Source of the DNA: Komagataeibacter sp. FXV3
GTDB taxonomy: Bacteria > Pseudomonadota > Alphaproteobacteria > Acetobacterales > Acetobacteraceae
Reading direction: 5' to 3'
DNA: 36,838 nucleotides
NCBI RefSeq assembly: GCF_015155755.1
Contig: NZ_VWPI01000165.1
Span: 1 to 36,838 of the forward strand
This document shows, in pieces, positions 25,541 to 32,704 of this stretch. The stretch's first letter is position 1. Every line of letters begins with the position of its first letter. The translations under genes were made by a program, and so were the position numbers. The notes under the pieces are model-generated. The model did no database searches. It saw only the letters and a list, made by a program, of their open reading frames with translations, and was not told the DNA's origin.

Positions 25541-26034
25541 TGCGGTGGATGGTGCCGGGTATTGCCCTCGGTCTGTCCTGCCTTCCGGTCTATGCCCATG
25601 CCCATGCCCATGCGGTTCGTGATTGCACATTCCATCATGCAGCCATGGTGCTGGATGATGGGCAGGGCGCGTTTGATGGCATGATGCATGGCGGAATGTG
25701 GCTTGTGGTGCGCAATACGGGTCCACGGGCCTGTTCGCTGGCATCGGCCGGTCCGATATCGTTTGAAGATGGGCACCACCATACCATCCCGGTCCGGTGG
25801 CAACAGGGCGTGGCCGTGCCAGACGGTATGCTGCGTCCGGGCGGGCAGGTCAGGACAGCCCTGCGCTGGGTGTCAGGCAATGCGTTTGACCCGGGTTACT
25901 GCATCACCCCGGCAACATTGGTGCTGCCATTGCACGGGGGTGCGCTACGACAATCCTTCGGTCGCAGCCTGTGCGCCCCCTCCGGCGTGCCACCCACACT
26001 GGAACAGCAGCCGTGGCGGGCAGCGCCAGAATGA
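25537..26034 (+). CDS. Exported protein with DUF4232-like domain, histidine-rich
   Basis: The 165-residue product begins with a signal peptide (MVPGIALGLSCLPVYAHAHA). The mature part has His-rich patches, HAHAHAV, CTFHHAAM, MMHGGMW and DGHHHT, and four cysteines. The segment GGMWLVVRNTGPRACSLASAGPISFED matches the DUF4232 pattern of a beta-sandwich with an x-x-N-x-x-x-x-x-C-x-L signature. No activity is known for the family. It overlaps the previous stop by four bases. A metal-binding or periplasmic stress role beside fluoride export is speculation. A repeat copy lies right after it. Confidence 0.75.
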   Translation: MMRWMVPGIALGLSCLPVYAHAHAHAVRDCTFHHAAMVLDDGQGAFDGMMHGGMWLVVRNTGPRACSLASAGPISFEDGHHHTIPVRWQQGVAVPDGMLRPGGQVRTALRWVSGNAFDPGYCITPATLVLPLHGGALRQSFGRSLCAPSGVPPTLEQQPWRAAPE

Positions 26035-26040
26035 CAGTAA

Positions 26041-26130
26041 AGAGAAGTTTCTGGTGAGGCTTTCTTCAAAACCTGCAAGGAACGCCGCCTTTTAAAAAAA
26101 GGCGGCACCCAAAAACTTCCATCTGTTTTG
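26041..26130 (+). repeat. Intergenic hairpin repeat, copy D
   Basis: Read on the plus strand: GAAGTTTCTGGTGAGGC, then the core GCCGCCTTTT (26084-26093) paired with AAAAGGCGGC (26097-26106), then CACCCAAAAACTTCCAT. It lies between the stops of two convergent genes and shares its first 20 or so bases with copy E. Confidence 0.75.
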
Positions 26131-26140
26131 CGATACTCTT

Positions 26141-26971
26141 TTAGCGGGTCAGGGACTTGAAGTTGCGGGTCTGTTCGGTCAGGGCAACCTCAACCGGCAG
26201 GCGTTCCATGCTGGATGCGCCATAGAAGCCATGGCAGTCCGGACAACCGGCCAGGACTTTCTGCGCATCAGTCGGCATGGCAATCGGGCCGCCATGGCAC
26301 AGGGCGATAATATCAGGGCGTACGCTGCGTGCGGCTTCGGTAATGGCATTGATCCGTTCAATGCAGTCATCCAGCGTAAACGCGGTTTCCGCCCCGATCG
26401 CCCCGCCGGTCGTCAGCCCCATATGGGCCACCAGCACGTCAGCGCCCGCCTTTGCCATGTCCACGGCATTGGCCGGGTCGAATACATAGGGCGTGGTCAG
26501 AAGGTCTTTGTGGTTGGCGCGGGCGACCACATCCACTTCCATGCTGTAGCTCATGCCGGTTTCCTCAAGGTTCTTGCGGAAATTGCCGTCAATCAGCCCC
26601 ACGGTGGGGAAGTTCTGGATGCCGGAAAAACCGACGCGTTTGACATCATCAAGAAACACATCGAAATCCACGAACGGGTCGGTGCCATTCACCCCCGCCA
26701 GTACTGGCGTATCAGGCACGACAGGCAGGACCTCGCGCGCCATGTCCATGACGATCTGGTTGGCGTTGCCATAGGCCAGCAGCCCCGCCAGCGACCCCCG
26801 GCCCGCCATGCGGTACCGGCCGGAGTTATAGATCACGATCAGGTCGATGCCGCCCGCCGCCTCGCACTTGGCGGACAGACCGGTGCCGGCACCACCACCC
26901 ACGATGGGCTTGCGTGCGGCGATCATGGTGCGGAATCGGGCAAGGATCTCACTGCGGGGAATGCTGGGCAT
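26141..26971 (-). CDS. TIM-barrel protein of the phosphoenolpyruvate hydrolase-like family
   Basis: The 276-residue protein matches PEP_hydrolase/IGPS-like TIM barrels: [58 protein letters not shown] at the start, then [28 protein letters not shown], and a C-terminal CHGGPIAMP segment with [16 protein letters not shown]. It corresponds to the C-terminal half of plant Tm-1, whose N-terminal half matches the gene upstream. Its reaction is unknown despite the family name. The start overlaps the upstream gene by 23 bases, so the pair is coupled. Confidence 0.9.
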   Translation of the reverse strand: MPSIPRSEILARFRTMIAARKPIVGGGAGTGLSAKCEAAGGIDLIVIYNSGRYRMAGRGSLAGLLAYGNANQIVMDMAREVLPVVPDTPVLAGVNGTDPFVDFDVFLDDVKRVGFSGIQNFPTVGLIDGNFRKNLEETGMSYSMEVDVVARANHKDLLTTPYVFDPANAVDMAKAGADVLVAHMGLTTGGAIGAETAFTLDDCIERINAITEAARSVRPDIIALCHGGPIAMPTDAQKVLAGCPDCHGFYGASSMERLPVEVALTEQTRNFKSLTR

Positions 26972-28181
26972 TGTCTGTATCCTTCATGAAAATACGGGAA
27001 AATTCATGCGCAAGCGCATCGGCAAAGGCCGGGTCGTTGATCGCATGGGGCAGGCGGATCAGCCGACGGCGCGGTGTCTGGTCCAGTGTTTCGGACAGGG
27101 CGGCATAAAAGGCTTCATCCGCCACCGGGTCGTGAAATGGCGCGCCGGGCTGGTCGAGGATGGAAAAACCGCCCTCTGGGTAGAGGAAACGGACCTCGCC
27201 TTCGCACCGGTTCAACTGGTGGCCGACCATGTGGCCCATGGCGCGACATTCCGCCACGCTGGTGCGCATGAGGGTGATCTGGGGATTATGTTCGACAAAA
27301 ACACGGTCGCGATACCGTTCAGGCACCGTGGCGCGCGCGCCGAAATTGACCATGTCCAGCCCGCCGCAACTACCCACATACGGGTATTGCGTGCGGATGA
27401 CGGCACCCAGACGGTCCGTGTCGCATGGGAAAATACCGCCGGCCACCAGATCGCAGAACTCGGTCAGTGTCACGTCAATGAAGCCGCGTATGACCCCGTC
27501 ATCCGCCAGCCGTTCCATCGCACGCCCACCGGTGCCGGTGGCATGGAACACCAGGCAGTCAAACCGTCGTGACAGGTCATGGACAATATGATCGACACAC
27601 GGCGTGGTCACGCCAAACATGGTCAGGCCAATGGCGGGACGCGGGTCAGGGGGGATATGGCACGAGGCCTGCGCCATGCCCGCCATGGCATTGGCGGCGT
27701 TGCACAGGATGATGCGTGACAGGCGGTTCAGCCCTTCCATATCGGTGACCGAATACAGCATGGCGATATCCGATCCCCCGACATAGGGCGCGGTATTGCC
27801 CGATGCCACGGTGGAGACAACCAGCTTGGGCAGCCCCAGCGGCAGCGCCTGCAACGCAGGGGCCACCAGCGCCGTGCCGCCAGAGCCGCCAATGGCCATT
27901 ACCCCCGCCATGTCGGTGCGCGCCAGCAGGTAATGGCGCAGGGCAACGGCCATGGCGGCAATCGATTGCCCGCGTTCACCGCGGAATACAGCACTTTCGC
28001 CATCGGGATGGCATGCGGCCACCGTGCGCGCGCTGACATCCGCATCCGCAGGCGTGCCGCGTGTGCTGACATCCACAATCAGCCCCGTAACCCCACGTGC
28101 ATGCAGGCATTGGCGGATATAGGCCAGTTCCGCGCGCTTGGTGTCACAGGTGCCAAGGATATAGACGCAATGGGCCGTCAT
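26949..28181 (-). CDS. Tm-1-like ATP-binding protein (UPF0261)
   Basis: The 410-residue protein matches UPF0261, the bacterial version of the N-terminal ATP-binding domain of tomato Tm-1. Visible are the opening [21 protein letters not shown], the glycine-rich [16 protein letters not shown] (~residue 98), [32 protein letters not shown] and [13 protein letters not shown]-like [15 protein letters not shown]. The biochemical role is unknown. It overlaps the MFS gene (ATGA) and the TIM-barrel gene (23 bases), indicating one operon and probably a protein pair working together. Confidence 0.92.
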   Translation of the reverse strand: MTAHCVYILGTCDTKRAELAYIRQCLHARGVTGLIVDVSTRGTPADADVSARTVAACHPDGESAVFRGERGQSIAAMAVALRHYLLARTDMAGVMAIGGSGGTALVAPALQALPLGLPKLVVSTVASGNTAPYVGGSDIAMLYSVTDMEGLNRLSRIILCNAANAMAGMAQASCHIPPDPRPAIGLTMFGVTTPCVDHIVHDLSRRFDCLVFHATGTGGRAMERLADDGVIRGFIDVTLTEFCDLVAGGIFPCDTDRLGAVIRTQYPYVGSCGGLDMVNFGARATVPERYRDRVFVEHNPQITLMRTSVAECRAMGHMVGHQLNRCEGEVRFLYPEGGFSILDQPGAPFHDPVADEAFYAALSETLDQTPRRRLIRLPHAINDPAFADALAHEFSRIFMKDTDNAQHSPQ

Positions 28182-29368
28182 GCGGGTTTCCTCCCGTGGC
28201 GGGCGTTAAGCAGGGTCAGGATGATGATGGCCGCCCCCGTGGCGCACAGCCCGCCGACCAGAAACACGACCCCATATCCGTAACGGTCCGCCAGCAGGCC
28301 GGCCAGCGGCCCGGTCGCGCCATAGGCCAGGTCCTGAAACGCGGCAAACCCACCCAGCGCCGTGCCGCGCATGTGCGGGGCGACCAGCCGCACGACCTCC
28401 ACCCCAAGCGCGGGATAGACCATGGAACATCCGGCCCCGGTCAGCACGGCTCCCGCCAGCGCCAGCAGCGGTGTGGGCGCGCACCATAGCAGGTACTGCC
28501 CGGCCGCCTCGATCAACAGGGAAAACAGCGCGACTTTCAGCCCGCCGATCCGGTCAGGCAGGTGTCCGCATACGATGCGTCCGGCCACGAACGCCCCCCC
28601 AAAACAGGTCAGCCCCAGCCCGGCATAAGGCCAGTGCGCATGCAGGAAGCGCAGCGGCAGGAAGGCCCCAAGGGCGGCAAATCCCACCCCCTGCAACGCC
28701 ACTGCGATGCCTTGCCAGCGGATGGTGCCCAGTATGCGCCAGAACGGCGGCCTGCCCCCGGCATGCGGCTGCGAAGGCGGTACATTGTGCACCAGTGCCA
28801 ACCCCACCAGCGGCAGCAGGGCAGACACCACCATGAGGGCACCCAGCCCCCAGTGTTCGTATATCGCAAGCCCGGTCGGGCCACCCACGGCAAAGGCGCC
28901 ATACATGGCGGCCCCCGTCCACGCCAGCACCCGTCCCGCGCGCTGCTGGCCCATAAGGCCGATACCCCAGCCCAGCATGCCCACGATGGTCAGGCTTTCC
29001 CCGATCCCCAGCAGCAGCCGTCCCATGATCAGGATGGCGTAACGCGCGGCATGGGACAGGCTGCCCATGCCTGCCAGCACGCAGATCAGGCTGGCCGCCA
29101 CATACAGTACCAGCCCTGCGCGCATGCACGGCCGTCCGCCCCGGATGTCGGCAAAGGCCCCGGCATGATTGCGGCTGAGAATGGTGGAAAAGAACGCAAT
29201 GCCCACCGCCAGTCCCGCAAGGCCATTGCCATAATCTGGCCAGTGCAGGATGGCGACCGGCAGGGCCGCCAGCGGCAGCGCCACCGCCATGTACGACAGG
29301 AACAGCGCGATGGCGAGGCGCGCCAGCAGCCCAAGCGGCCCGCTATCAGATTTCACGTGTGATGCGCA
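28178..29368 (-). CDS. MFS transporter (YhhS/YfcJ-like)
   Basis: This 396-residue permease has about 12 membrane segments. ALFLSYMAVALPLAALPV, NGLAGLAVGIAFFSTILSRNHAGAFADIRGG and LGWGIGLMGQQRAGRVLAWTGAAMYGAFAVGGPTG resemble the YhhS/YfcJ branch of the major facilitator superfamily, usually small-molecule exporters. Substrate is unknown; in this operon it may move the metabolite handled by the Tm-1-like pair. The start is uncertain: ATG 29368 or GTG 29356, both inside the end of the upstream ABM gene and neither with a clear ribosome site. A longer frame to 29506 is unlikely because it would be fully inside that gene. Confidence 0.9.
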   Translation of the reverse strand, partial: CASHVKSDSGPLGLLARLAIALFLSYMAVALPLAALPVAILHWPDYGNGLAGLAVGIAFFSTILSRNHAGAFADIRGGRPCMRAGLVLYVAASLICVLAGMGSLSHAARYAILIMGRLLLGIGESLTIVGMLGWGIGLMGQQRAGRVLAWTGAAMYGAFAVGGPTGLAIYEHWGLGALMVVSALLPLVGLALVHNVPPSQPHAGGRPPFWRILGTIRWQGIAVALQGVGFAALGAFLPLRFLHAHWPYAGLGLTCFGGAFVAGRIVCGHLPDRIGGLKVALFSLLIEAAGQYLLWCAPTPLLALAGAVLTGAGCSMVYPALGVEVVRLVAPHMRGTALGGFAAFQDLAYGATGPLAGLLADRYGYGVVFLVGGLCATGAAIIILTLLNARHGRKPA

Positions 29369-29642
29369 CATGCAGCGGTTCGGCCAGTGCGGTCCTGAAC
29401 ACATCCGCCATCGCGCGGAAATGCGGTGTGGTTTCATGTTCGGCCAGGGCTTCGGGGCTGGCCCAGCGTTCCACGAACACGAAAACCTCCGGGTCCGACA
29501 CGTCACGATGGCATTGGTAGGAAATGTTGGTTTTTTCCAGACGGGATGCCTTCACGCAGTCATGGATGGCCGCGATCGCCACTTTTTCATGGTCGGGGCG
29601 GACGCGTATGGTGGCGATGACCGTAATGGGCTGTTCTGTCAT
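29346..29642 (-). CDS. ABM-domain (antibiotic biosynthesis monooxygenase-like, YgiN-type) protein
   Basis: The 98-residue protein has a single dimeric alpha/beta-barrel ABM domain: ITVIATIRVRPDHEKVAIAAIHDCVKASRLEKTNISYQCHRD, then FVFVERWASPEALAEHETTPHFRAM. The EHETTPHF segment with W upstream is the family mark. YgiN-like members act on quinones or reactive small molecules without metal or flavin. It is first gene of the four-gene operon and overlaps the MFS start. The ATG at 29642 is preferred over 29693 because the latter would run through the operator palindromes. GAGAACGG lies just upstream. Confidence 0.88.
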   Translation of the reverse strand: MTEQPITVIATIRVRPDHEKVAIAAIHDCVKASRLEKTNISYQCHRDVSDPEVFVFVERWASPEALAEHETTPHFRAMADVFRTALAEPLHVRITREI

Positions 29643-29686
29643 GGACCGTTCTCGGCTTGTGTGTGTTGCCTGAATGATAGGCTGCT

Positions 29687-29726
29687 GTGACACTTTCCTT
29701 CCACGAAGAAAGTGTCACGTGACACT
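29687..29726 (-). promoter_or_regulatory. Candidate MocR operator with three half-sites
   Basis: GTGACACTTTC (29687-29697) and GAAAGTGTCAC (29708-29718) are perfect inverted repeats. The right half is also the left arm of a 16-bp palindrome AGTGTCACGTGACACT (29711-29726). This gives three copies of the GTGACACT half-site in 40 bases, just upstream of the ABM gene and overlapping the stop of the MocR gene. A hairpin terminator is possible but no T tract follows on the minus strand. Confidence 0.55.
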
Positions 29727-31077
29727 ATTGCTGCATCCCCGCATGCACATGATGCAGGCGGCGCAGGGCCTCCGTCAGGTCGGGCAGGGTAGCCGGGCCA
29801 AGGCACAGCCTTATTCCGCCCCGCATGCAGGGGCCAGGCCCGGCTATAAAGGGCTTCAGGGGGGTGACCCGCACGTCTTCACGCGCTGCTGCGGACACGA
29901 AATCCGCCGCCTGTTCCATCGACATGGGCATCCATGCGTGAAAGGCGTCATAGGCGGGTGGCGTCAGGGCGGGGCCAAGAATACGCATGGCCAGTTCGCG
30001 CCGTCGCCCGGCTTCGCCCCGTAGCGCGCGCCGGACGGAGGTCGCGGTGCCATCAAGCATCCACTGCGCCATCATGGCATAGGACAGGGGGGCGATCATG
30101 AGTGATGAATTCAGCAGCGCATCTGCCGCCGCCGCCATGAAGCGGGCAGGGGGGGCAAGTGTTCCGATACGCAGGCCGGGGCTGAGGGTCTTGGACAGGC
30201 TGTTAACATAAAACGTCCGCTCCGGCGCCAGCGTCACCAGCGGGGGCAAGCGGTCATCGCGGGCACAGTCATAGACGTCGTCTTCGATAATCAGGGCGTC
30301 ATGGTTGCGGCATATCCGCACGATGTCATGCCTGCGGGCGTGGTCCATGGTGGCGGTGGTGGGGTTGTGCATGGTGGGGGTGACATACAGCACGCCCTGA
30401 CCATGATCGTGGGCGCCCAGCACGCGATCAAGCGGTTCGGGCAACAGGCCGTGACGGTCTATCGGTAATCCGTGCGGTGCAAACCCCGTCTGCCGCAGCA
30501 GCGACAGCATGCCGGGATAGGCCAGTTCTTCGGTTATGGCGATAGTGCGGATCCTGCGGCATACGCTTGCGGCTACACCCAGGGCCTGCTGCGCCCCGCT
30601 GGTCAGCAGCAGGCGGTCGGGCGGCATGTCCACCCCCAGTTCCGCCAGCCAGTGGCCCATGATCCGGCGGTGTTCGATATGTCCGGCGATGGGGGGATAG
30701 ACATTGAACAGTGCCGGATCGACCGTATGGGCAAGGCGGCCCAGCGTGCGGGCCAGCGCACGATTGCCGAACATGGGGGGCGGCATGTTGGCCGACAGGT
30801 CGATGACATGCCCCGATCTACCGGGGCGGGAGGCCACGAACATGCCGCGCCCGCGCACGCTGCGTACCAGCCCGCGCCGTTCCAGCATGGCATAGGCCCG
30901 GGTTACGCTGCCCACCCCGATGCCCAGTCGCCATGCAAGGTCACGGTGCGCGGGCAGGCGGTCCCCCGCATCCAGTTTTTCCCCCATTATGTCACCCGCC
31001 AGTGCATCCGCCAGGCGTTCGGCGGGGGGCGTGTCACCAGGCGGCAGGTAGGGATGCCATGGGGAATTCAGGCGCAT
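29725..31077 (-). CDS. MocR-type regulator (GntR helix-turn-helix plus aminotransferase domain)
   Basis: The 450-residue protein has an N-terminal GntR winged helix (about residues 20-85: LDAGDRLPAHRDLAWRLGIGVGSVTRAYAMLERRGLVRSVRGRGMFV) and a fold type I aminotransferase domain with LLLTSGAQQALGV, EDDVYDCARDDRLPPLV and the PLP-lysine segment NSLSKTLSPGLRIG. MocR proteins sense PLP or an amine/amino acid bound to it. It lies upstream of the ABM/MFS/Tm-1/TIM operon on the same strand and divergent from the sugar transporter, with inverted repeats on both sides, so it may control either or both. Confidence 0.92.
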   Translation of the reverse strand: MRLNSPWHPYLPPGDTPPAERLADALAGDIMGEKLDAGDRLPAHRDLAWRLGIGVGSVTRAYAMLERRGLVRSVRGRGMFVASRPGRSGHVIDLSANMPPPMFGNRALARTLGRLAHTVDPALFNVYPPIAGHIEHRRIMGHWLAELGVDMPPDRLLLTSGAQQALGVAASVCRRIRTIAITEELAYPGMLSLLRQTGFAPHGLPIDRHGLLPEPLDRVLGAHDHGQGVLYVTPTMHNPTTATMDHARRHDIVRICRNHDALIIEDDVYDCARDDRLPPLVTLAPERTFYVNSLSKTLSPGLRIGTLAPPARFMAAAADALLNSSLMIAPLSYAMMAQWMLDGTATSVRRALRGEAGRRRELAMRILGPALTPPAYDAFHAWMPMSMEQAADFVSAAAREDVRVTPLKPFIAGPGPCMRGGIRLCLGPATLPDLTEALRRLHHVHAGMQQ

Positions 31078-31102
31078 GCGGGGCCAAGCCTGTCCTGTTG
31101 CG

Positions 31103-31136
31103 GGTCATGCCCGGCATAGCAGGTCATGACCGGGCA
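31103..31136. promoter_or_regulatory. Second candidate operator between MocR and FucP-like genes
   Basis: TGCCCGG (31108-31114) and CCGGGCA (31130-31136) form an inverted repeat; inside it lies the perfect palindrome GGTCATGACC (31122-31131). GGTCATG also occurs as a direct repeat at 31103-31109 and 31122-31128. This arrangement suits autoregulation of MocR. A -10-like TACAAT (31190-31195) for the sugar transporter lies further on, with a poor -35. Confidence 0.4.
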
Positions 31137-31238
31137 CGAAATATGCGGCCTCGCGGCCGTCATTTCCATGTATGATGTTGCGTATCCATTACAATCCGGA
31201 CGCGGACGGGGGACGTCCCGACAGAAGGGGGGAAAGAC

Positions 31239-32525
31239 TTGGCCCAGTATCGTTTGGCGGGAACGGACGGCGTCCATGGCATGCGGCCACTGGCCATCAT
31301 GGCCGGGCTGTTTTTCATCATCGGCTTTGTCACGTGGCTGAACGGCCCCTTGATCACTTTCGTGCAGGTTGCCTTCAGCCTTGGCCCGGTGGGCGCATTC
31401 CTGGTGCCGATGTGTTTTTACCTGTCCTATCTTGCCTGCGCCTTTCCCGCGATGGGGCTGGCGCGACGCGTGGGACTGCGCGACGGGATCGTGCTGGCCC
31501 TTGTCATCATGGCGGCAGGCACATGTGTATTCGGGGAATGCGTGGGCCAGCGCTGGTATCCCGGTGCGCTGTCGGGGCTATCTGTACTGGGGGCGGGACT
31601 GACGCTGCTGCAGGTCACGGTCAATCCGTATGTCACCATGTTGGGGCCGCCACAGGGGGCGGCGCGGCGCATTGCGACCATGGGGATTGCCAATAAGGTA
31701 TCTGGTATTATCGCACCAATAATATTTTCCGTTCTGGTCATGCACGATATTGCCGGTGTCATGGCCCATCTGACCGGTGCGGTGGACATGGGACAGCGTG
31801 CGGCTGTGCTGGCCACGTTCGCGCATGCCGTGGTGGTGCCCTATCGCTGCATGGCGGTTGTGCTGCTGTGTGTCGCCTTCGGGCTACGTCGTGCGGGTCT
31901 ACCTGATATCCGGCTGGTTGATGGGGATGCCGCCACGCCGCATTCCGGACGCATGCCCCTGCGGGCATGGCTGGGGATTGGTGTGGTATTCATCTATGTG
32001 GGGGTCGAGGTCATGGCGGGGGACGCCATTGGCGTTTACGGGCGTGGGATGGGAATTTCGCTGGGGCAGGCGCGGTTCCTGACCTCGCTGACACTGGGGG
32101 CCATGCTGGCGGGTTATGTGGCCGGGACGGTCATGGTGCCCGGCCGGTGTACGATGGTCCGCTATCTGCTGGCATCCACTATCCTGGGGGTGATGCTGTG
32201 TCTTGTCGCGGCCATGACGGCGGGTGTCGGGTCGGTCATGTGCGTGGCGCTGCTGGGGCTGGCCAATGCCATGATGATGCCGATCCTGTTTCCCCTGGTG
32301 CTGCACGCGGCGGGTAAAGGACAGTATCGCGCCACGGCGCTGCTGGTCATGGCGTTTTCGGGTGGGGCGTTCATGCCGCAGCTTTTTGCCGGGCTGATTC
32401 CGGTTGTTGGCATGAAACCTGCCTTTGTGGGCATCATGCTGCCCGCCTATGGCATGATCGGTGGATACGCGCTGTGGATGGGGCGTGCGGGTCGGTCAAA
32501 TCCAGACCTGGGGGATGGGCGATAA
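31239..32525 (+). CDS. Sugar MFS transporter, FucP/NagP-like
   Basis: The 428-residue permease has about 12 membrane segments. PLAIMAGLFFIIGFVTWLNGPLITFVQVAFSLG and LQVTVNPYVTMLGPPQGAARRIATMGIANKVSGIIAPI match the FucP subfamily of proton/sugar symporters. Most members here carry fucose, glucose/galactose or GlcNAc. Because a GH20 hexosaminidase follows on the same strand, GlcNAc uptake is inferred. The start is TTG at 31239 with AAGGGGGGAA (31225-31234) just upstream. It does not directly adjoin the hexosaminidase: repeat copy E lies between them. Confidence 0.88.
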   Translation: MAQYRLAGTDGVHGMRPLAIMAGLFFIIGFVTWLNGPLITFVQVAFSLGPVGAFLVPMCFYLSYLACAFPAMGLARRVGLRDGIVLALVIMAAGTCVFGECVGQRWYPGALSGLSVLGAGLTLLQVTVNPYVTMLGPPQGAARRIATMGIANKVSGIIAPIIFSVLVMHDIAGVMAHLTGAVDMGQRAAVLATFAHAVVVPYRCMAVVLLCVAFGLRRAGLPDIRLVDGDAATPHSGRMPLRAWLGIGVVFIYVGVEVMAGDAIGVYGRGMGISLGQARFLTSLTLGAMLAGYVAGTVMVPGRCTMVRYLLASTILGVMLCLVAAMTAGVGSVMCVALLGLANAMMMPILFPLVLHAAGKGQYRATALLVMAFSGGAFMPQLFAGLIPVVGMKPAFVGIMLPAYGMIGGYALWMGRAGRSNPDLGDGR

Positions 32526-32571
32526 TGGAACGGCGTGACGGGGCGTCTGTGAAACGTCCCGCATATCATAA

Positions 32572-32663
32572 GAAAGTTTCTGGTGAAGCTTTTTTCAAAA
32601 AGCTTTGGTAAACGCTGCCTTTTTGGAAAAAGCAGCACGAAAAAGCTTTCATTATTTATAAAT
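32572..32663 (+). repeat. Intergenic hairpin repeat, copy E (most complete)
   Basis: Two hairpins are visible. AAGCTTTTT (32586-32594) pairs with AAAAAGCTT (32597-32605); then GCTGCCTTTTT (32614-32624) pairs with AAAAAGCAGC (32627-32636) with one bulged C. The sequence starts AGAAAGTTTCTGGTG and ends AAAGCTTTCATTATTTAT, showing the full unit of about 90 bases. It lies between the transporter and the hexosaminidase genes. Confidence 0.75.
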
Positions 32664-32704
32664 ATGTCATTCTGAAACGCTCTTTTACGGAAAATAATGC
32701 TGCC

